From NCBI GenBank assembly GCA_027492035.1, contig JAOZFT010000004.1, forward strand, positions 248,001 to 312,000: DNA of 64,000 nt, given 5' to 3'. Position numbers and translations under genes: made by a program. The DNA is from Thermoproteota archaeon (GTDB taxonomy: Archaea; Korarchaeota; JAOZGF01; JAOZFZ01). The first letter of the stretch is position 1. Each line of letters begins with the position of its first letter. Below the pieces are notes generated by a model that was not told where the DNA came from, did no database searches, and saw nothing but the letters and a program-made list of their open reading frames with translations. Below are positions 8,653-16,386 of this stretch, in pieces.

Positions 8653-9027
8653 TCACAAAATCTTATTTTTTGCAGGTTCTATAGATAGGTAAACGCTTGC
8701 ACTCGACTCAATTTCTTTAAAAATGCTTTTTTCTCCACGAAATATAGCCAGTAATCCACCAAAAGAGAAAACAACTGCTTTATCGCTGTATTGTTTAAGT
8801 AAACGTCCTTTCATAAGTATCCTTTCTTCACTACTTTTTTCAGGCTTATTTGTTGAGAGATTAACAACATAGATAGATGAACTCCTTAAATAAGGCAAAA
8901 AATCCCTTGGCAGATCTACTTCTAATGAAATCTTCCTCTCTAGCGAAATAAAGGAGCAGGTAACTATTTTTTTCAGCTTTGTTGAGGCTTTCTTCTCCAG
9001 CTTACATTCTAAGTTTAAAAGCAACAT
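8653..9027 (-). CDS. rpoG: Probable RNA polymerase subunit Rpb8/RpoG
   Basis: No other family fits as well. The C-terminal half contains LMKGRLLK followed by VFSFGGLLAIFRGE, matching the end of eukaryotic Rpb8, where a Y/F-V-M-x-G-x-V strand precedes a S-x-GGLLM-x-L-x-G motif. Archaeal Rpb8 (RpoG) is known from Crenarchaeota and Korarchaeota and is a peripheral polymerase subunit. ATG 9027 is preferred because GGAGGTG lies directly before it, giving 124 residues, close to known RpoG length; a longer GTG start at 9060 is possible. It is transcribed alone, divergent from the cis-prenyltransferase gene. Confidence 0.65.
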   Translation of the reverse strand: MLLLNLECKLEKKASTKLKKIVTCSFISLERKISLEVDLPRDFLPYLRSSSIYVVNLSTNKPEKSSEERILMKGRLLKQYSDKAVVFSFGGLLAIFRGEKSIFKEIESSASVYLSIEPAKNKIL

Positions 9028-9251
9028 ACACCTCCTCTCTACCCAAGAATCAAAAATCACCCCTTCGCTTTTTCTAGGGCCCAGAAACTAAGATCAAAAA
9101 ATAATATCATAATTCTAAAAAGTGAAAGAGAAAATTTTGGAGGGAAGGGATAAGTTTAAAGAAGCATTTTTAAACATTATTTACCCCACTATTTAAAAGT
9201 TTAAGGTAAGGAATCAGGATATGGAAAAAATAGCATTTTACTTCCCTTATT

Positions 9252-10061
9252 GTGGTGAGAAAAACAGTGCAAAGGACCCTCTTCAAATTCATCTATAAAC
9301 TTAGTTCTTTCTTCGGCAGACCCATTTATGAGAGATACCTATACAATGAAGTAAAGAGAGGTAAAGTGCCTAAACATATAGGGATAATTCTTGACGGAAA
9401 CCGCAGGTACGCTATTGAAAAAGGAAAAGAGCCTTGGTGGGGACATTACCGTGGAGCGGAGAAATTAAAAGAAACGTTAGAGTGGTGCCTTGAATTAGGA
9501 ATAAGAAATGTCACAGTTTATGCTTTTTCTACAGAGAACAGTGGAAGGTCAAAAAAGGAGGTAGAAAATCTCTTCAAACTTTTCATTGAAAAATTAAAAG
9601 AAGCCTCAGAAGATGAAAGGATACACAGGAATAAAGTTAGAATAAAGATTTTTGGTAAAAGAGAATACTTGCCCAATGACTTAAAAGAAGCAATAAAAGA
9701 AGCTGAAGAGAAAACAAAGGATTACAGCAATTACCTACTTGGGATATGTCTCCTATATGGTGGAAGACAAGAAATAGTTGATGCTGTAAAGAGGATAGCT
9801 TTAAGTGTTAAGCAGGGGAGAATTGAACCTGAAGAAATATCTGAAAAGGTAATTGAGGAAAACCTTTACACGCAAGGAATGCCTGATCCTGACCTAATAA
9901 TAAGAACTTCAGGGGAAGAAAGGCTAAGTAACTTTCTACTTTGGCAATCTGCATATTCAGAACTGTATTTTTGTGAAACATACTTTCCTGAATTCCGGAA
10001 GATAGATTTCTTAAGAGCAATAAGGGATTATCAAAGGAGAAAAAGGAGATTTGGGAAATAA
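9252..10061 (+). CDS. uppS: Cis-prenyltransferase (undecaprenyl diphosphate synthase family)
   Basis: All family motifs are visible: GIILDGNRRYA (diphosphate/Mg binding Asp), GHYRGAEKL, VYAFSTENSGRSKKEV, LLYGGRQEIVDA and PDLIIRTSGEERLSNFLLWQ with the basic residues that bind IPP, then a C-terminal RRKRRFGK. The enzyme elongates a prenyl diphosphate with cis units to make the polyprenyl carrier that becomes dolichyl phosphate, the lipid used by the STT3 glycosyltransferase at 44057. The start GTG 9252 is adjacent to another GTG codon. Length 269 is normal. Confidence 0.95.
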   Translation: MVRKTVQRTLFKFIYKLSSFFGRPIYERYLYNEVKRGKVPKHIGIILDGNRRYAIEKGKEPWWGHYRGAEKLKETLEWCLELGIRNVTVYAFSTENSGRSKKEVENLFKLFIEKLKEASEDERIHRNKVRIKIFGKREYLPNDLKEAIKEAEEKTKDYSNYLLGICLLYGGRQEIVDAVKRIALSVKQGRIEPEEISEKVIEENLYTQGMPDPDLIIRTSGEERLSNFLLWQSAYSELYFCETYFPEFRKIDFLRAIRDYQRRKRRFGK

Positions 10062-10153
10062 ATCACTTTGAAAAGTTTTAAAAGTAATAGTTCAAAAAAA
10101 TAATTAACTTGGAAAGGTATCTTTAGGAAAAAATTCCATCCTATTTCTGGAAA

Positions 10154-10672
10154 ATGGGTGAGGAGGAGAGGTTGCTCTACAAAGTAACAACTTTAAAGAA
10201 GCAAGTTAAACAATTGACCAAAATTAAAAAGAAGAAAAAGAAAATTTATCTTGTAATCGACGGGCCAAACATTCTTAGGAAGGATTTACCCACTTCCCTT
10301 TCCCTTATTAAGTCAGTCTTAGATGATTTAGGAGACTTAAGAGTCGGTGTAGTCATACTAAACAGAAATGCACCGGAAAAACTAATTGAAGCAGTTACCA
10401 ACCATGGATTTAAGGCTGTTGTTTCCCCTGGCGACCCAATGGTAACCTTAACCATAACAGCCATGGAATTAATTCATGATTCTAAGGCAGATATTTTTGC
10501 GTTGGCTACTAGGAAAGCTGATTTCCTTCCATTGATTATTAAAGCTAAAGAAAAAGGGTTAGAAACTATAATAATAGGTGCTGAGCCTGGATTCAGTGTT
10601 GCACTTCAAAACGCAGCTGATTACTCAATTAACTTAAGCAGAGTAGGGGAAAAAGGAAACGAAAACAGTTAA
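10154..10672 (+). CDS. NYN-domain (LabA/DUF88-like) protein
   Basis: After a basic, coiled N-terminus (residues 1-35, ending in KKKKK) comes a NYN/PIN-like domain. It has LVIDGPNILRK with the first acidic residue, then SKADIFALATRKADFLPLI with the second acidic cluster, and GLETIIIGAEPGFS. NYN domains are usually metal-dependent RNases or nucleotide-binding folds; this archaeal subgroup is uncharacterised. It follows the cis-prenyltransferase by 92 bases, on the same strand. Confidence 0.8.
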   Translation: MGEEERLLYKVTTLKKQVKQLTKIKKKKKKIYLVIDGPNILRKDLPTSLSLIKSVLDDLGDLRVGVVILNRNAPEKLIEAVTNHGFKAVVSPGDPMVTLTITAMELIHDSKADIFALATRKADFLPLIIKAKEKGLETIIIGAEPGFSVALQNAADYSINLSRVGEKGNENS

Positions 10673-10765
10673 ACCTTCTGTCGAAGATAATGGAAAGCAA
10701 AGAATGAATTTAAAAAGAAATAGAAACTTAAAAAAATATGTAGTGACATAGAGTAGTGGATTCTA

Positions 10766-11974
10766 ATGCAACCACCATCTGAAACTTCTTATCTGCGGGT
10801 GGGCTTAAAATATAACCCCTTCTTTTTCCTTTCAAGTGAAGCTATACAAACTTCTCTTCCAATAGAAATAGAGAAAATACATGTATCCTCCGACATAGAC
10901 ACCAAAATAGCCTCAGCACTAAGGGACTCCATAGTCAACAAAAAAAGGAAACTAATTTTCTTAACTGGGGTGTTTGGGTTAGGGAAAACAGAAAGGGCAA
11001 AACTCATCAAAAAAATACTTGAAGAGAAGGGGTTCATTGCAGTGTATATTAAAATAGATACTTCAAACCCGAAAACTCTTGTTCACGTGATACTAAGGGA
11101 ACTAATAAATAAACACCAAGAAATTTACAGCATCCCCTTCTTAGGAAAACTGAAAAAAAGCGAGTTGCATAATGAAATAAGTGTTAGTAACTTGGTTACG
11201 AACCCAGAAAAAACCTTGTTGAAAGTTAAAAAAATCATTAATGAACTTTCCCCTTTTGCTTTGATTTGTGACGAATTAGAAAATGTTTTCCATGCTCATG
11301 TAGATGAACAAAAATTTTTCTTTTCATTCCTTCTTTCTCTCTACAAAATGATGCCTACTAACTCTCTTCTGGTGGTTGCATGCATACCTGCTGCCTTAAA
11401 CCTGTTAAAAAGCTTAAAAAATGACTTTTACCAAGAAATAAATGAAGTAATTCATTTAACTCCTTTAAAAGGGAATGAAAGCCTAAAACTGGTTGAAAAA
11501 AGGATTCAATTAGCTAGAGACAAGAATTTCAACATGGAAAATCCACTTTACCCCTTTACCCAAGAAGCAATTCTTTACGCAAACGAAGTAGCGAAAGGAA
11601 ACGCTAGATACCTACTTAAAATATTAAGAACAGCCTTAGCCACACTAATAGCTGACCCTAATAAGGAAATCGTGGATAAAAAGTTTATAGAGAAAGTTGT
11701 TAAAAACCTTAGATATGAAAAAGCAATAAAGAAAGAAGCTAAAAAGAAAATTAAAGAAGAAGTAATACCACAGGAGTACCTAAATGAACTGAAAGTAATA
11801 ATTAACGAATTTGAAGGAGGGCCTGTTAACTATATCCAGTTAGCGAAAATAAATAAGATACCTGCTGTTTTACAGCTTAGGAAACTGAAAGAAATGGAAA
11901 AAAAGGGTTTAGTGATGGAAGAAGCCGGTAGATTCTACATAAAAGAAGAAATAAAAAGGAGAATACAGAAATAA
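10766..11974 (+). CDS. AAA+ ATPase with C-terminal winged helix, ORC/ExeA-like
   Basis: The 402 residues begin with a YNPFFF segment typical of some AAA+ families. A Walker A motif GVFGLGKT is near residue 73 and a Walker B ALICDELEN near residue 168, followed by a sensor-type strand LLVVACIPAA. The last 90 residues are Lys-rich and end in a winged-helix-like region with VNYIQLAKINKIPAVLQLRKL. The layout resembles Orc1/Cdc6 and ExeA/TniB-like ATPases, but Cdc6-specific signatures are not evident, so an initiator role is not claimed. Confidence 0.6.
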   Translation: MQPPSETSYLRVGLKYNPFFFLSSEAIQTSLPIEIEKIHVSSDIDTKIASALRDSIVNKKRKLIFLTGVFGLGKTERAKLIKKILEEKGFIAVYIKIDTSNPKTLVHVILRELINKHQEIYSIPFLGKLKKSELHNEISVSNLVTNPEKTLLKVKKIINELSPFALICDELENVFHAHVDEQKFFFSFLLSLYKMMPTNSLLVVACIPAALNLLKSLKNDFYQEINEVIHLTPLKGNESLKLVEKRIQLARDKNFNMENPLYPFTQEAILYANEVAKGNARYLLKILRTALATLIADPNKEIVDKKFIEKVVKNLRYEKAIKKEAKKKIKEEVIPQEYLNELKVIINEFEGGPVNYIQLAKINKIPAVLQLRKLKEMEKKGLVMEEAGRFYIKEEIKRRIQK

Positions 11975-12031
11975 ATATATCCCTAGAGTAAGCTATAGTT
12001 ATCCCTTATCTGATTTCTTTTGTAAATTGAG

Positions 12032-12105
12032 GGCCGGAGGCGGGATTTGAACCCGCGTCGAGGGCTCCACAGGCCCCTAGGCTACCAGGCTGCCCCACCC
12101 CGGCC
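12032..12105 (-). tRNA. tRNA-His(GTG)
   Basis: The acceptor GCCGGGG pairs with CTCCGGC (one G-U), the T arm is GCGGG-TTCAAAT-CCCGC, and the anticodon loop CTGTGGA gives GTG. The gene encodes the additional G at position -1 (base 12105), opposite C73, which is the identity element for histidyl-tRNA synthetase. No intron is present. Confidence 0.95.
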
Positions 12106-12451
12106 ACATGTTAAAGAAAGGCTTCAACCTTATAGTGAAGTGTTGAATAATATTTTTTGTTTTAAATAGGTTTTTCAAAGGAAAGCTCAGAAGAGCACTT
12201 TTCCATATGGCTCTCTTTTTTTTAAAAATTTTCTTCTTCATTTAAATGCTTTCACTTTTTACTGCTCTTTTTCATTTATTCTCAAGAATTAAAATTCTTG
12301 AGCCCTATGCTGGGAGAGTTATTCTGAAGTTGTTCGGATCTAAAACACTAAAACTCTCGTTATTTAATGCATCATACAGTATAACACTGCGATTAAAAAG
12401 GCAAATTTAATATACATGAATTTCGTCTGTTTTGAAAATTAATCATCACTA
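12106..12451 (+). other. Non-coding gap, A/T-rich, with one strong inverted repeat
   Basis: No convincing reading frame on either strand. It contains runs of T, a 22-nt inverted repeat at 12281-12302 and nothing else recognisable. It lies between tRNA-His and a broken permease gene, so it may be part of a decayed accessory segment. Confidence 0.5.
12281..12302. repeat. 22-nt inverted repeat
   Basis: CTCAAGAATT and AATTCTTGAG are perfect 10-nt inverted arms separated by AA. The element could form a hairpin (terminator or end of a decayed element) but has no recognisable partner nearby. Confidence 0.6.
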
Positions 12452-13080
12452 TTACGTTATATTCTGTAGAGTCTTTATAGGGATGAATACAAATAATTTA
12501 TCAAATTCATAATAGTTTGATCTAAATATTCCTTTTACTTTAAATTTAGCTTTTATGCCGTTTGGGAATAACAAATAGAAGGTATCACTAACCTTTAAAT
12601 GCATTTCATTTGCTAGTCTATATCCCAAGATAGCTTCATATCCGTTATCATCTGAGAGATAGGTTCCAGAAACTATTATCTTTTTAATATCAGTTACACT
12701 AGACTCATTTTCTGGCGAAATTCCTATGGCTCTACAAAACATTGTACTTGGCAAATTATTTAAATAAATTAATGCATCTGTATTAACTCTAGTTGAAATT
12801 CCAACTATATTTCTTGAGATACTGAAATTTTTTATTAATTTGTGAATAATTTCTTTGGAATTATCTATATAAGCAGTATCCTTAATAGGGAGTATTTTCA
12901 TATGTGCAGTATACAAGTTAATTGTTTTATTTGCTATATCTTCACTCCATCCTGTCATCAAAGCATCGGTAACGACATATGCAATAACACCAGTAGATAT
13001 GGCAATAATTATTAAAGTAATTTTCCATTTTTTTTAGCATATAACTCTTTTTTAGCTATAAAAAAAGCTGCTCTCAACAT
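12452..13080 (-). pseudogene. Broken FtsX/MacB-type ABC permease fragment
   Basis: From ATG 13078-13080 the frame encodes MLRAAFFIAKKELYAKK and then stops early after an 8-base A run (13026-13033 on the plus strand as T). Adding one base joins it to a second frame reading WKITLIIIAISTGVIAYVV (first membrane helix) and then a MacB-like periplasmic core: GISPEN, GYRLANEMHLKVSDTF and FKVKGIF, ending LQNIT. The protein then stops, so the three C-terminal membrane helices of an FtsX permease are missing. No ABC ATPase gene is nearby. I infer a single-base frameshift plus 3' truncation. A TTG start at 12961 could still give a 169-residue product, but it would lack any membrane helix. Confidence 0.75.
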
Positions 13081-13235
13081 ATATCATTCACAACTATTGT
13101 TTATCTATACATAACATATATAAATATTAATTTAAAAGAATAAAGCATAACGATTTTTGTTCCGAAAGTCTGTTCTATATGAGAATTCTCCCAAGCTGGG
13201 TTCTAATTAAGATGTAGAAGGTCATTAAGCATTAA

Positions 13236-13391
13236 AGCCGCCTGGAGATTAAGGAGAGGAAGAAGGAATTATTGAGGATGATTGCCCCAGAAATGATTAG
13301 GCAGATGATACAGAAGAAAGTTGAGAGGATTCTTTCAATGTACCTGCCTAGAGATAAAGTTGTTGAAGCTGAGAAGATTGGGGTAGTATGA
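13236..13391 (+). pseudogene. Gene fragment, unknown family
   Basis: An open stretch after a stop encodes KERKKELLRMIAPEMIRQ and continues to LPRDKVVEAEKIGVV before TGA. It has coding-like composition (Lys/Glu/Ile, heptad-like) but no good start codon at its 5' end. It looks like the C-terminal end of a lost gene. The TGA overlaps the ATG of the next small frame (ATGA), a sign of former translational coupling. Confidence 0.35.
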
Positions 13392-13531
13392 GATGCGAGT
13401 TCCAAAGTATTCAAGAGCTTATGGAATATGTAGAGAAGGAGGCTTGGAGAAGAGCGAAGGCTATACTGGAAAAGAATGGTATAAAGGTACAAGCACCAAA
13501 ATTGAACAGTGGTGCGGGGGGTGGGATTTGA
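13388..13531 (+). pseudogene. 47-codon frame running into tRNA-Leu, likely truncated gene start
   Basis: It begins MRCEFQSIQELMEYVEKEAW with an ATGA overlap with the preceding fragment and ends inside the 3' end of the tRNA-Leu gene (antisense). The first 40 codons look coding, the last few are tRNA sequence. I infer the 5' end of a gene whose remainder was replaced at the tRNA 3' end, a common integration site. No family recognised. Confidence 0.35.
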
Positions 13532-13646
13532 ACCCACGCAGAGCTTCTCACTAGGTATCTTGCACATGAAGTAAGACCTAAGCCTAGCGCCTTTGGCCGT
13601 AACCGTCAATGTTTGGTCTACTTTGACCAGGCTCGGCAACCCCCGC
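13513..13646 (-). tRNA. tRNA-Leu(TAG) with two introns (D-loop and anticodon loop)
   Basis: Acceptor GCGGGGG/CCCCCGC and T arm are shared with tRNA-Leu(CAG) at 27930. A 30-nt insert (13593-13622) in the D-loop has central helix GGTC/GGCC, bulges AAA and AAA, and an inner GTA-ACC/GGTTAC stem. Cutting after the second bulge base gives the normal GGTCAAAGGCGC D arm. A 20-nt insert (13557-13576) sits at 37/38; its central helix has 3 of 4 pairs. The spliced product is 84 nt with loop CTTAGGA, anticodon TAG and a type II variable arm. Confidence 0.92.
13593..13622 (-). other. D-loop intron of tRNA-Leu(TAG)
   Basis: 30-nt bulge-helix-bulge intron with a GGTC/GGCC central helix and symmetrical AAA bulges. 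The removal site is supported by the intronless tRNA-Leu(CAG) gene, which has the same D-arm pattern without the insert. Confidence 0.85.
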
Positions 13647-13655
13647 AGTTTATGA

Positions 13656-13730
13656 TGCCCCGGGCGGGATTTGAACCCGCGTCAATGGCTCGAAAGGCCA
13701 TTATGCTTAACCGGGCTACACCACCGGGGC
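13656..13730 (-). tRNA. tRNA-Glu(TTC)
   Basis: A 75-nt gene with acceptor GCCCCGG/CCGGGGC, anticodon stem ATGGC/GCCAT, loop CTTTCGA (anticodon TTC) and T arm GCGGG-TTCAAAT-CCCGC. It has no intron. It lies 9 nt from tRNA-Leu and 6 nt from tRNA-Asn, in an apparent tRNA operon. Confidence 0.95.
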
Positions 13731-13736
13731 TTATGA

Positions 13737-13826
13737 CGCCGCCGGCAGGATTTGAACCTGCGACCATCTGGTGGCTGCACTTAATTTTTAACAGCCAGAC
13801 GCTCCACCGGGCTGAGCTACGGCGGC
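13737..13826 (-). tRNA. tRNA-Asn(GTT) with anticodon-loop intron
   Basis: Acceptor GCCGCCG/CGGCGGC and anticodon stem TCTGG/CCAGA. A 16-nt intron (13773-13788) lies at 37/38: central helix CTGT/GCAG, bulges TAA and CCA. Splicing gives loop CTGTTAA, anticodon GTT, and a 74-nt tRNA. It is the first gene of the Asn-Glu-Leu minus-strand operon. Confidence 0.94.
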
Positions 13827-13905
13827 TGCCTTTTTAGAGTTGTTGATAACCTTTTTTAGTCCCTTTTTCTTTTTAAAATTTATTAGTTTGATAAGGTTTT
13901 CCCTC

Positions 13906-14451
13906 TCACACCTTTAAATTTTTTTCTTTTCTAGCTCTTTGTCTTCTTTCAAGAAACGAATAGACTGAATTGTGAGGTGCACCATTCAGTAATAGTTGTA
14001 TAGCCCTTTTTGCATCTAGAACATTAAGGTAAGGACCTATTATAGAAACTGTTTTCCCGTACACGGAAATGAAGGTGGATGTATACTTTTCAATTTTTTC
14101 TCTTGCTTTGCCGTTTTTACCTATTATTCGGCCGCGTAATCTTACTAATGAATTTTTTGACCGTCCTGAGTATTCCTCTAAATCTATTATTTCGAGTGTG
14201 TTTTCTTCATCTAACAATTTCAGGGCTTTTTCCGGCGTGAATCCTCTAGCTATCGCTAATATCACATTTTTTGCTGTTAAAGTGTTCATAGCGTCGGCAT
14301 TGTTTATAGGTGTTATTTTTACTTCTCCTGTTTGACTGTCTACCTCGATAATTGTTTTTGTTAATTTCTGTATCTTTGTTTTTGTTTCCCCCTTTTTACC
14401 AATTACTACTCCTATTCTTTGTTTAGGTATGATAATTTCAACGGGGTTCAT
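13906..14451 (-). CDS. KH-domain RNA-binding protein (Dim2/Pno1-like)
   Basis: Two KH domains are visible. The first has IGVVIGKKGETKTKI (residues 12-26), the second RGRIIGKNGKAREKIEKYT (about 110-128), each with the GxxG loop. The 181-residue size matches the archaeal homolog of eukaryotic Pno1/Dim2, a small-subunit assembly factor that binds near the 3' end of 16S rRNA. The gene overlaps the end of RIO1 by 14 bases, and RIO kinases act in the same maturation process, which supports the call. Confidence 0.88.
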   Translation of the reverse strand: MNPVEIIIPKQRIGVVIGKKGETKTKIQKLTKTIIEVDSQTGEVKITPINNADAMNTLTAKNVILAIARGFTPEKALKLLDEENTLEIIDLEEYSGRSKNSLVRLRGRIIGKNGKAREKIEKYTSTFISVYGKTVSIIGPYLNVLDAKRAIQLLLNGAPHNSVYSFLERRQRARKEKNLKV

Positions 14452-15163
14452 TCCCCTTACCTTCTTTTAAAAGTTGCTTCAGGAAAGATAAAGGGTCACC
14501 AGTTGTGACTCCATTTTTTTTAAAGAAGAAAAATATTCTTTCAATGTCTCTCCTTAAAAAATCTAAGGCATAAGGATGCGAAGATAAAACAGCTTGTGAA
14601 ACATCTATTATAAAAGGGATGTCCCAAATCAAGATATTATATTCACTTAAGTCTCCATGGACAAGGTTTGCATTCTTATACATTTTTTCTATGTCCTTCT
14701 TTATAAGGGTGAAGATTTTATTTGCATCGTTGATCTCTATGTCTTTAAGTAAAGGTGCTGGAGTGCCTTTTTCTCCAATAAACTTCATTACAAGGATGTT
14801 TTTTTTGCAGATGATGGGTTTTGGGACATTTACTCCTGCATCGTACATCCTTTTAAGGTTTTTGTATTCTTTAAGGGCCCATAAGTAAACGAGATGCTTC
14901 ATGTCTTTCTTCATTCTTTTAAACCTTAGATCTCCTTCAATATATACTCTTCTCTCTTTAAAGTTACTGGTTAATGTTTTATAAACTTTGATAGCAACTT
15001 CCTTTGCACTCTTTCTCCCATGAAGCAGCACAGCCTCTTTACCTGAATTAATAATTCCCCCTACTTCAGTTATAAATTTCTTTCGGATTAATGTGTAAAG
15101 TGTGAGTAAGGTTTCTTTATCGAAAATGCCTCCATAAATTTTCAAGTCCTCTTTTGTCTTCAT
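14438..15163 (-). CDS. rio1: RIO1-type serine protein kinase
   Basis: The RIO1 hallmark residues are present: the flexible nucleotide loop NSGKEAVLLHG (about 41-51), catalytic Lys in EVAIKVYK, hinge region LVMKFIG, catalytic loop LVHGDLSEYNIL (about 173-184) and the metal-binding IIDVSQAV. RIO1 is an atypical kinase/ATPase required for late small ribosomal subunit maturation. It overlaps the KH gene and follows aIF1A, forming a translation-related cluster. 241 residues is a standard archaeal length. Confidence 0.95.
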   Translation of the reverse strand: MKTKEDLKIYGGIFDKETLLTLYTLIRKKFITEVGGIINSGKEAVLLHGRKSAKEVAIKVYKTLTSNFKERRVYIEGDLRFKRMKKDMKHLVYLWALKEYKNLKRMYDAGVNVPKPIICKKNILVMKFIGEKGTPAPLLKDIEINDANKIFTLIKKDIEKMYKNANLVHGDLSEYNILIWDIPFIIDVSQAVLSSHPYALDFLRRDIERIFFFFKKNGVTTGDPLSFLKQLLKEGKGNEPR

Positions 15164-15209
15164 CCTCCTTTTAGTTTTTCTTCTAAGCAGTTTATCTTCT
15201 GCATCCAGT

Positions 15210-15551
15210 TTAAAGCTCCTCCGTAACTCCCTTAATAAAGTCTAAATACCCCTTCCTTTTAAGCCATCCCACTTGTGAAGAAGTATATCTATGTACTATA
15301 TCTCCTTTTTTTGGTTGAAACGGCCAAAGAGCTACTAAAACAATGTCCCCCTCTTTCATCCAGACCCTTTTCCTAATCCTGCCAGGTATCCTGCAGAATC
15401 TAGTGACTCCATCCGAGCAAAAAACCTTTAAGTGTCCAGCCCCTAGAAATTCAGTTATTATACCTAGCTTTTCTTCTTTTACAGGCAAAATTATTTTGCG
15501 CCCTATTTCTTCATCTGTTTCTCTTTGAACTGTTTTCCTTTTTTTACCCAT
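15210..15551 (-). CDS. eif1a: Translation initiation factor aIF1A
   Basis: An S1/OB-fold protein with the eIF1A pattern: GIITEFLGAGHLKVFCSDG, then RIPGRIRKRVWMKEGDIVLV and a basic N-terminal tail GKKRK. It binds the A-site region of the small subunit during start selection. ATG 15551 is preferred; a TTG three codons earlier (15560) is possible. Its stop is 46 nt upstream of RIO1. Confidence 0.95.
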   Translation of the reverse strand: MGKKRKTVQRETDEEIGRKIILPVKEEKLGIITEFLGAGHLKVFCSDGVTRFCRIPGRIRKRVWMKEGDIVLVALWPFQPKKGDIVHRYTSSQVGWLKRKGYLDFIKGVTEEL

Positions 15552-15563
15552 TCTGATCAACTG

Positions 15564-15872
15564 TTAAGGTTTCACTATTTGAACATGCAGAACTCCCCCT
15601 ATGTTTTTTGAAAATTTTTTGTTTAACACCCCTTTTTTGTCAAGTTCAGTTATTATTTTTGTCCCGAAGATGTTGATTATATCACTCTGGCCCATTAGAT
15701 CAATTATTTCTTTCAGATTTTTTCTCCCTCCATCATAAAACTCTTTATTTATTTCTATTTTTAAACCATTTTGGTAAATTTTTTTGCCAAGAATTTCTAA
15801 GTCACAAATTGCTAGTATAGTTTTTCCATTTTTAATATGTACCTTGGTACAGAAAACAAGGTTGCTGTTCAT
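15564..15872 (-). CDS. DUF424 family archaeal protein
   Basis: The 102 residues follow the DUF424 pattern: AICDLEILGKKI near residue 22-33, a central EFYDGG turn, then a helix and a final VLHVQIV strand. The family is archaeal and its function is not established. It usually sits, as here, among translation initiation factor genes (aIF2-beta 14 nt upstream, aIF1A just downstream), suggesting a translation-linked role. Confidence 0.8.
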   Translation of the reverse strand: MNSNLVFCTKVHIKNGKTILAICDLEILGKKIYQNGLKIEINKEFYDGGRKNLKEIIDLMGQSDIINIFGTKIITELDKKGVLNKKFSKNIGGVLHVQIVKP

Positions 15873-15886
15873 TTACAGCCCTTTTC

Positions 15887-16300
15887 CTATATCTTTTTGA
15901 TAGGGGTTAAAGCTCCACATGCTTCACATTTCAGGTAATGAATCCCTTTCTCTTTAATGATTCTTGTGTCTGGTCTTTCACAAACTGGACATATTACGTA
16001 TAAGTTTATGTATTTCCTTAACTTTTTGTTAAGCCTTGAAAATTGGAACTTCCCATGAAGTAATATTACAGTACCTTTTTTTGTATATGAGGTCCCTAAT
16101 TCTCTGCATAGGAAAAGCAAAATATGGTTTTCGTCTCTGTTCAAAACTCTCCTTACTTCGTTAAAGTTTTGAATCACTGTGCTTGATCCTTCAATGTAAC
16201 CTCTTAGCACAGGGATTTGAAATCTTCCCCCTTTCTTAATTACTAAAGGTGTTTCACTTCTTGCCTTTTCGAGGAGAGAAATGTATTGATCGATTTCCAT
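15887..16300 (-). CDS. eif2b: Translation initiation factor aIF2 subunit beta
   Basis: The alpha-beta core (RGYIEGSSTVIQNF and HILLFLCRELGT) is followed by a C-terminal zinc ribbon with CPVC near residue 112 and CEAC near residue 130. aIF2-beta is part of the heterotrimer that delivers Met-tRNAi. Length 137 is typical of archaeal forms, which lack the eukaryotic N-terminal Lys blocks. It lies in the minus-strand translation cluster. Confidence 0.95.
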   Translation of the reverse strand: MEIDQYISLLEKARSETPLVIKKGGRFQIPVLRGYIEGSSTVIQNFNEVRRVLNRDENHILLFLCRELGTSYTKKGTVILLHGKFQFSRLNKKLRKYINLYVICPVCERPDTRIIKEKGIHYLKCEACGALTPIKKI

Positions 16301-16386
16301 GTTTCCTCATCACTCACTACATTGGTTCTATCCTTCTATAAAAATTTTCTCCCGGATTTTCTTTTTTGTGGGCTTTATATACCACT

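Noticed and set aside
10766-11974. Orc1/Cdc6 replication initiator and a nearby origin
   Set aside because: AAA+ and winged-helix features are present, but no Cdc6-specific signature and no clustered origin recognition boxes were seen around the gene.
13232-13837. Protein-like frames across the tRNA cluster on both strands
   Set aside because: They are translations of tRNA genes and their complements, with peptide strings typical of T arms (GFEPAT and similar), not real proteins.
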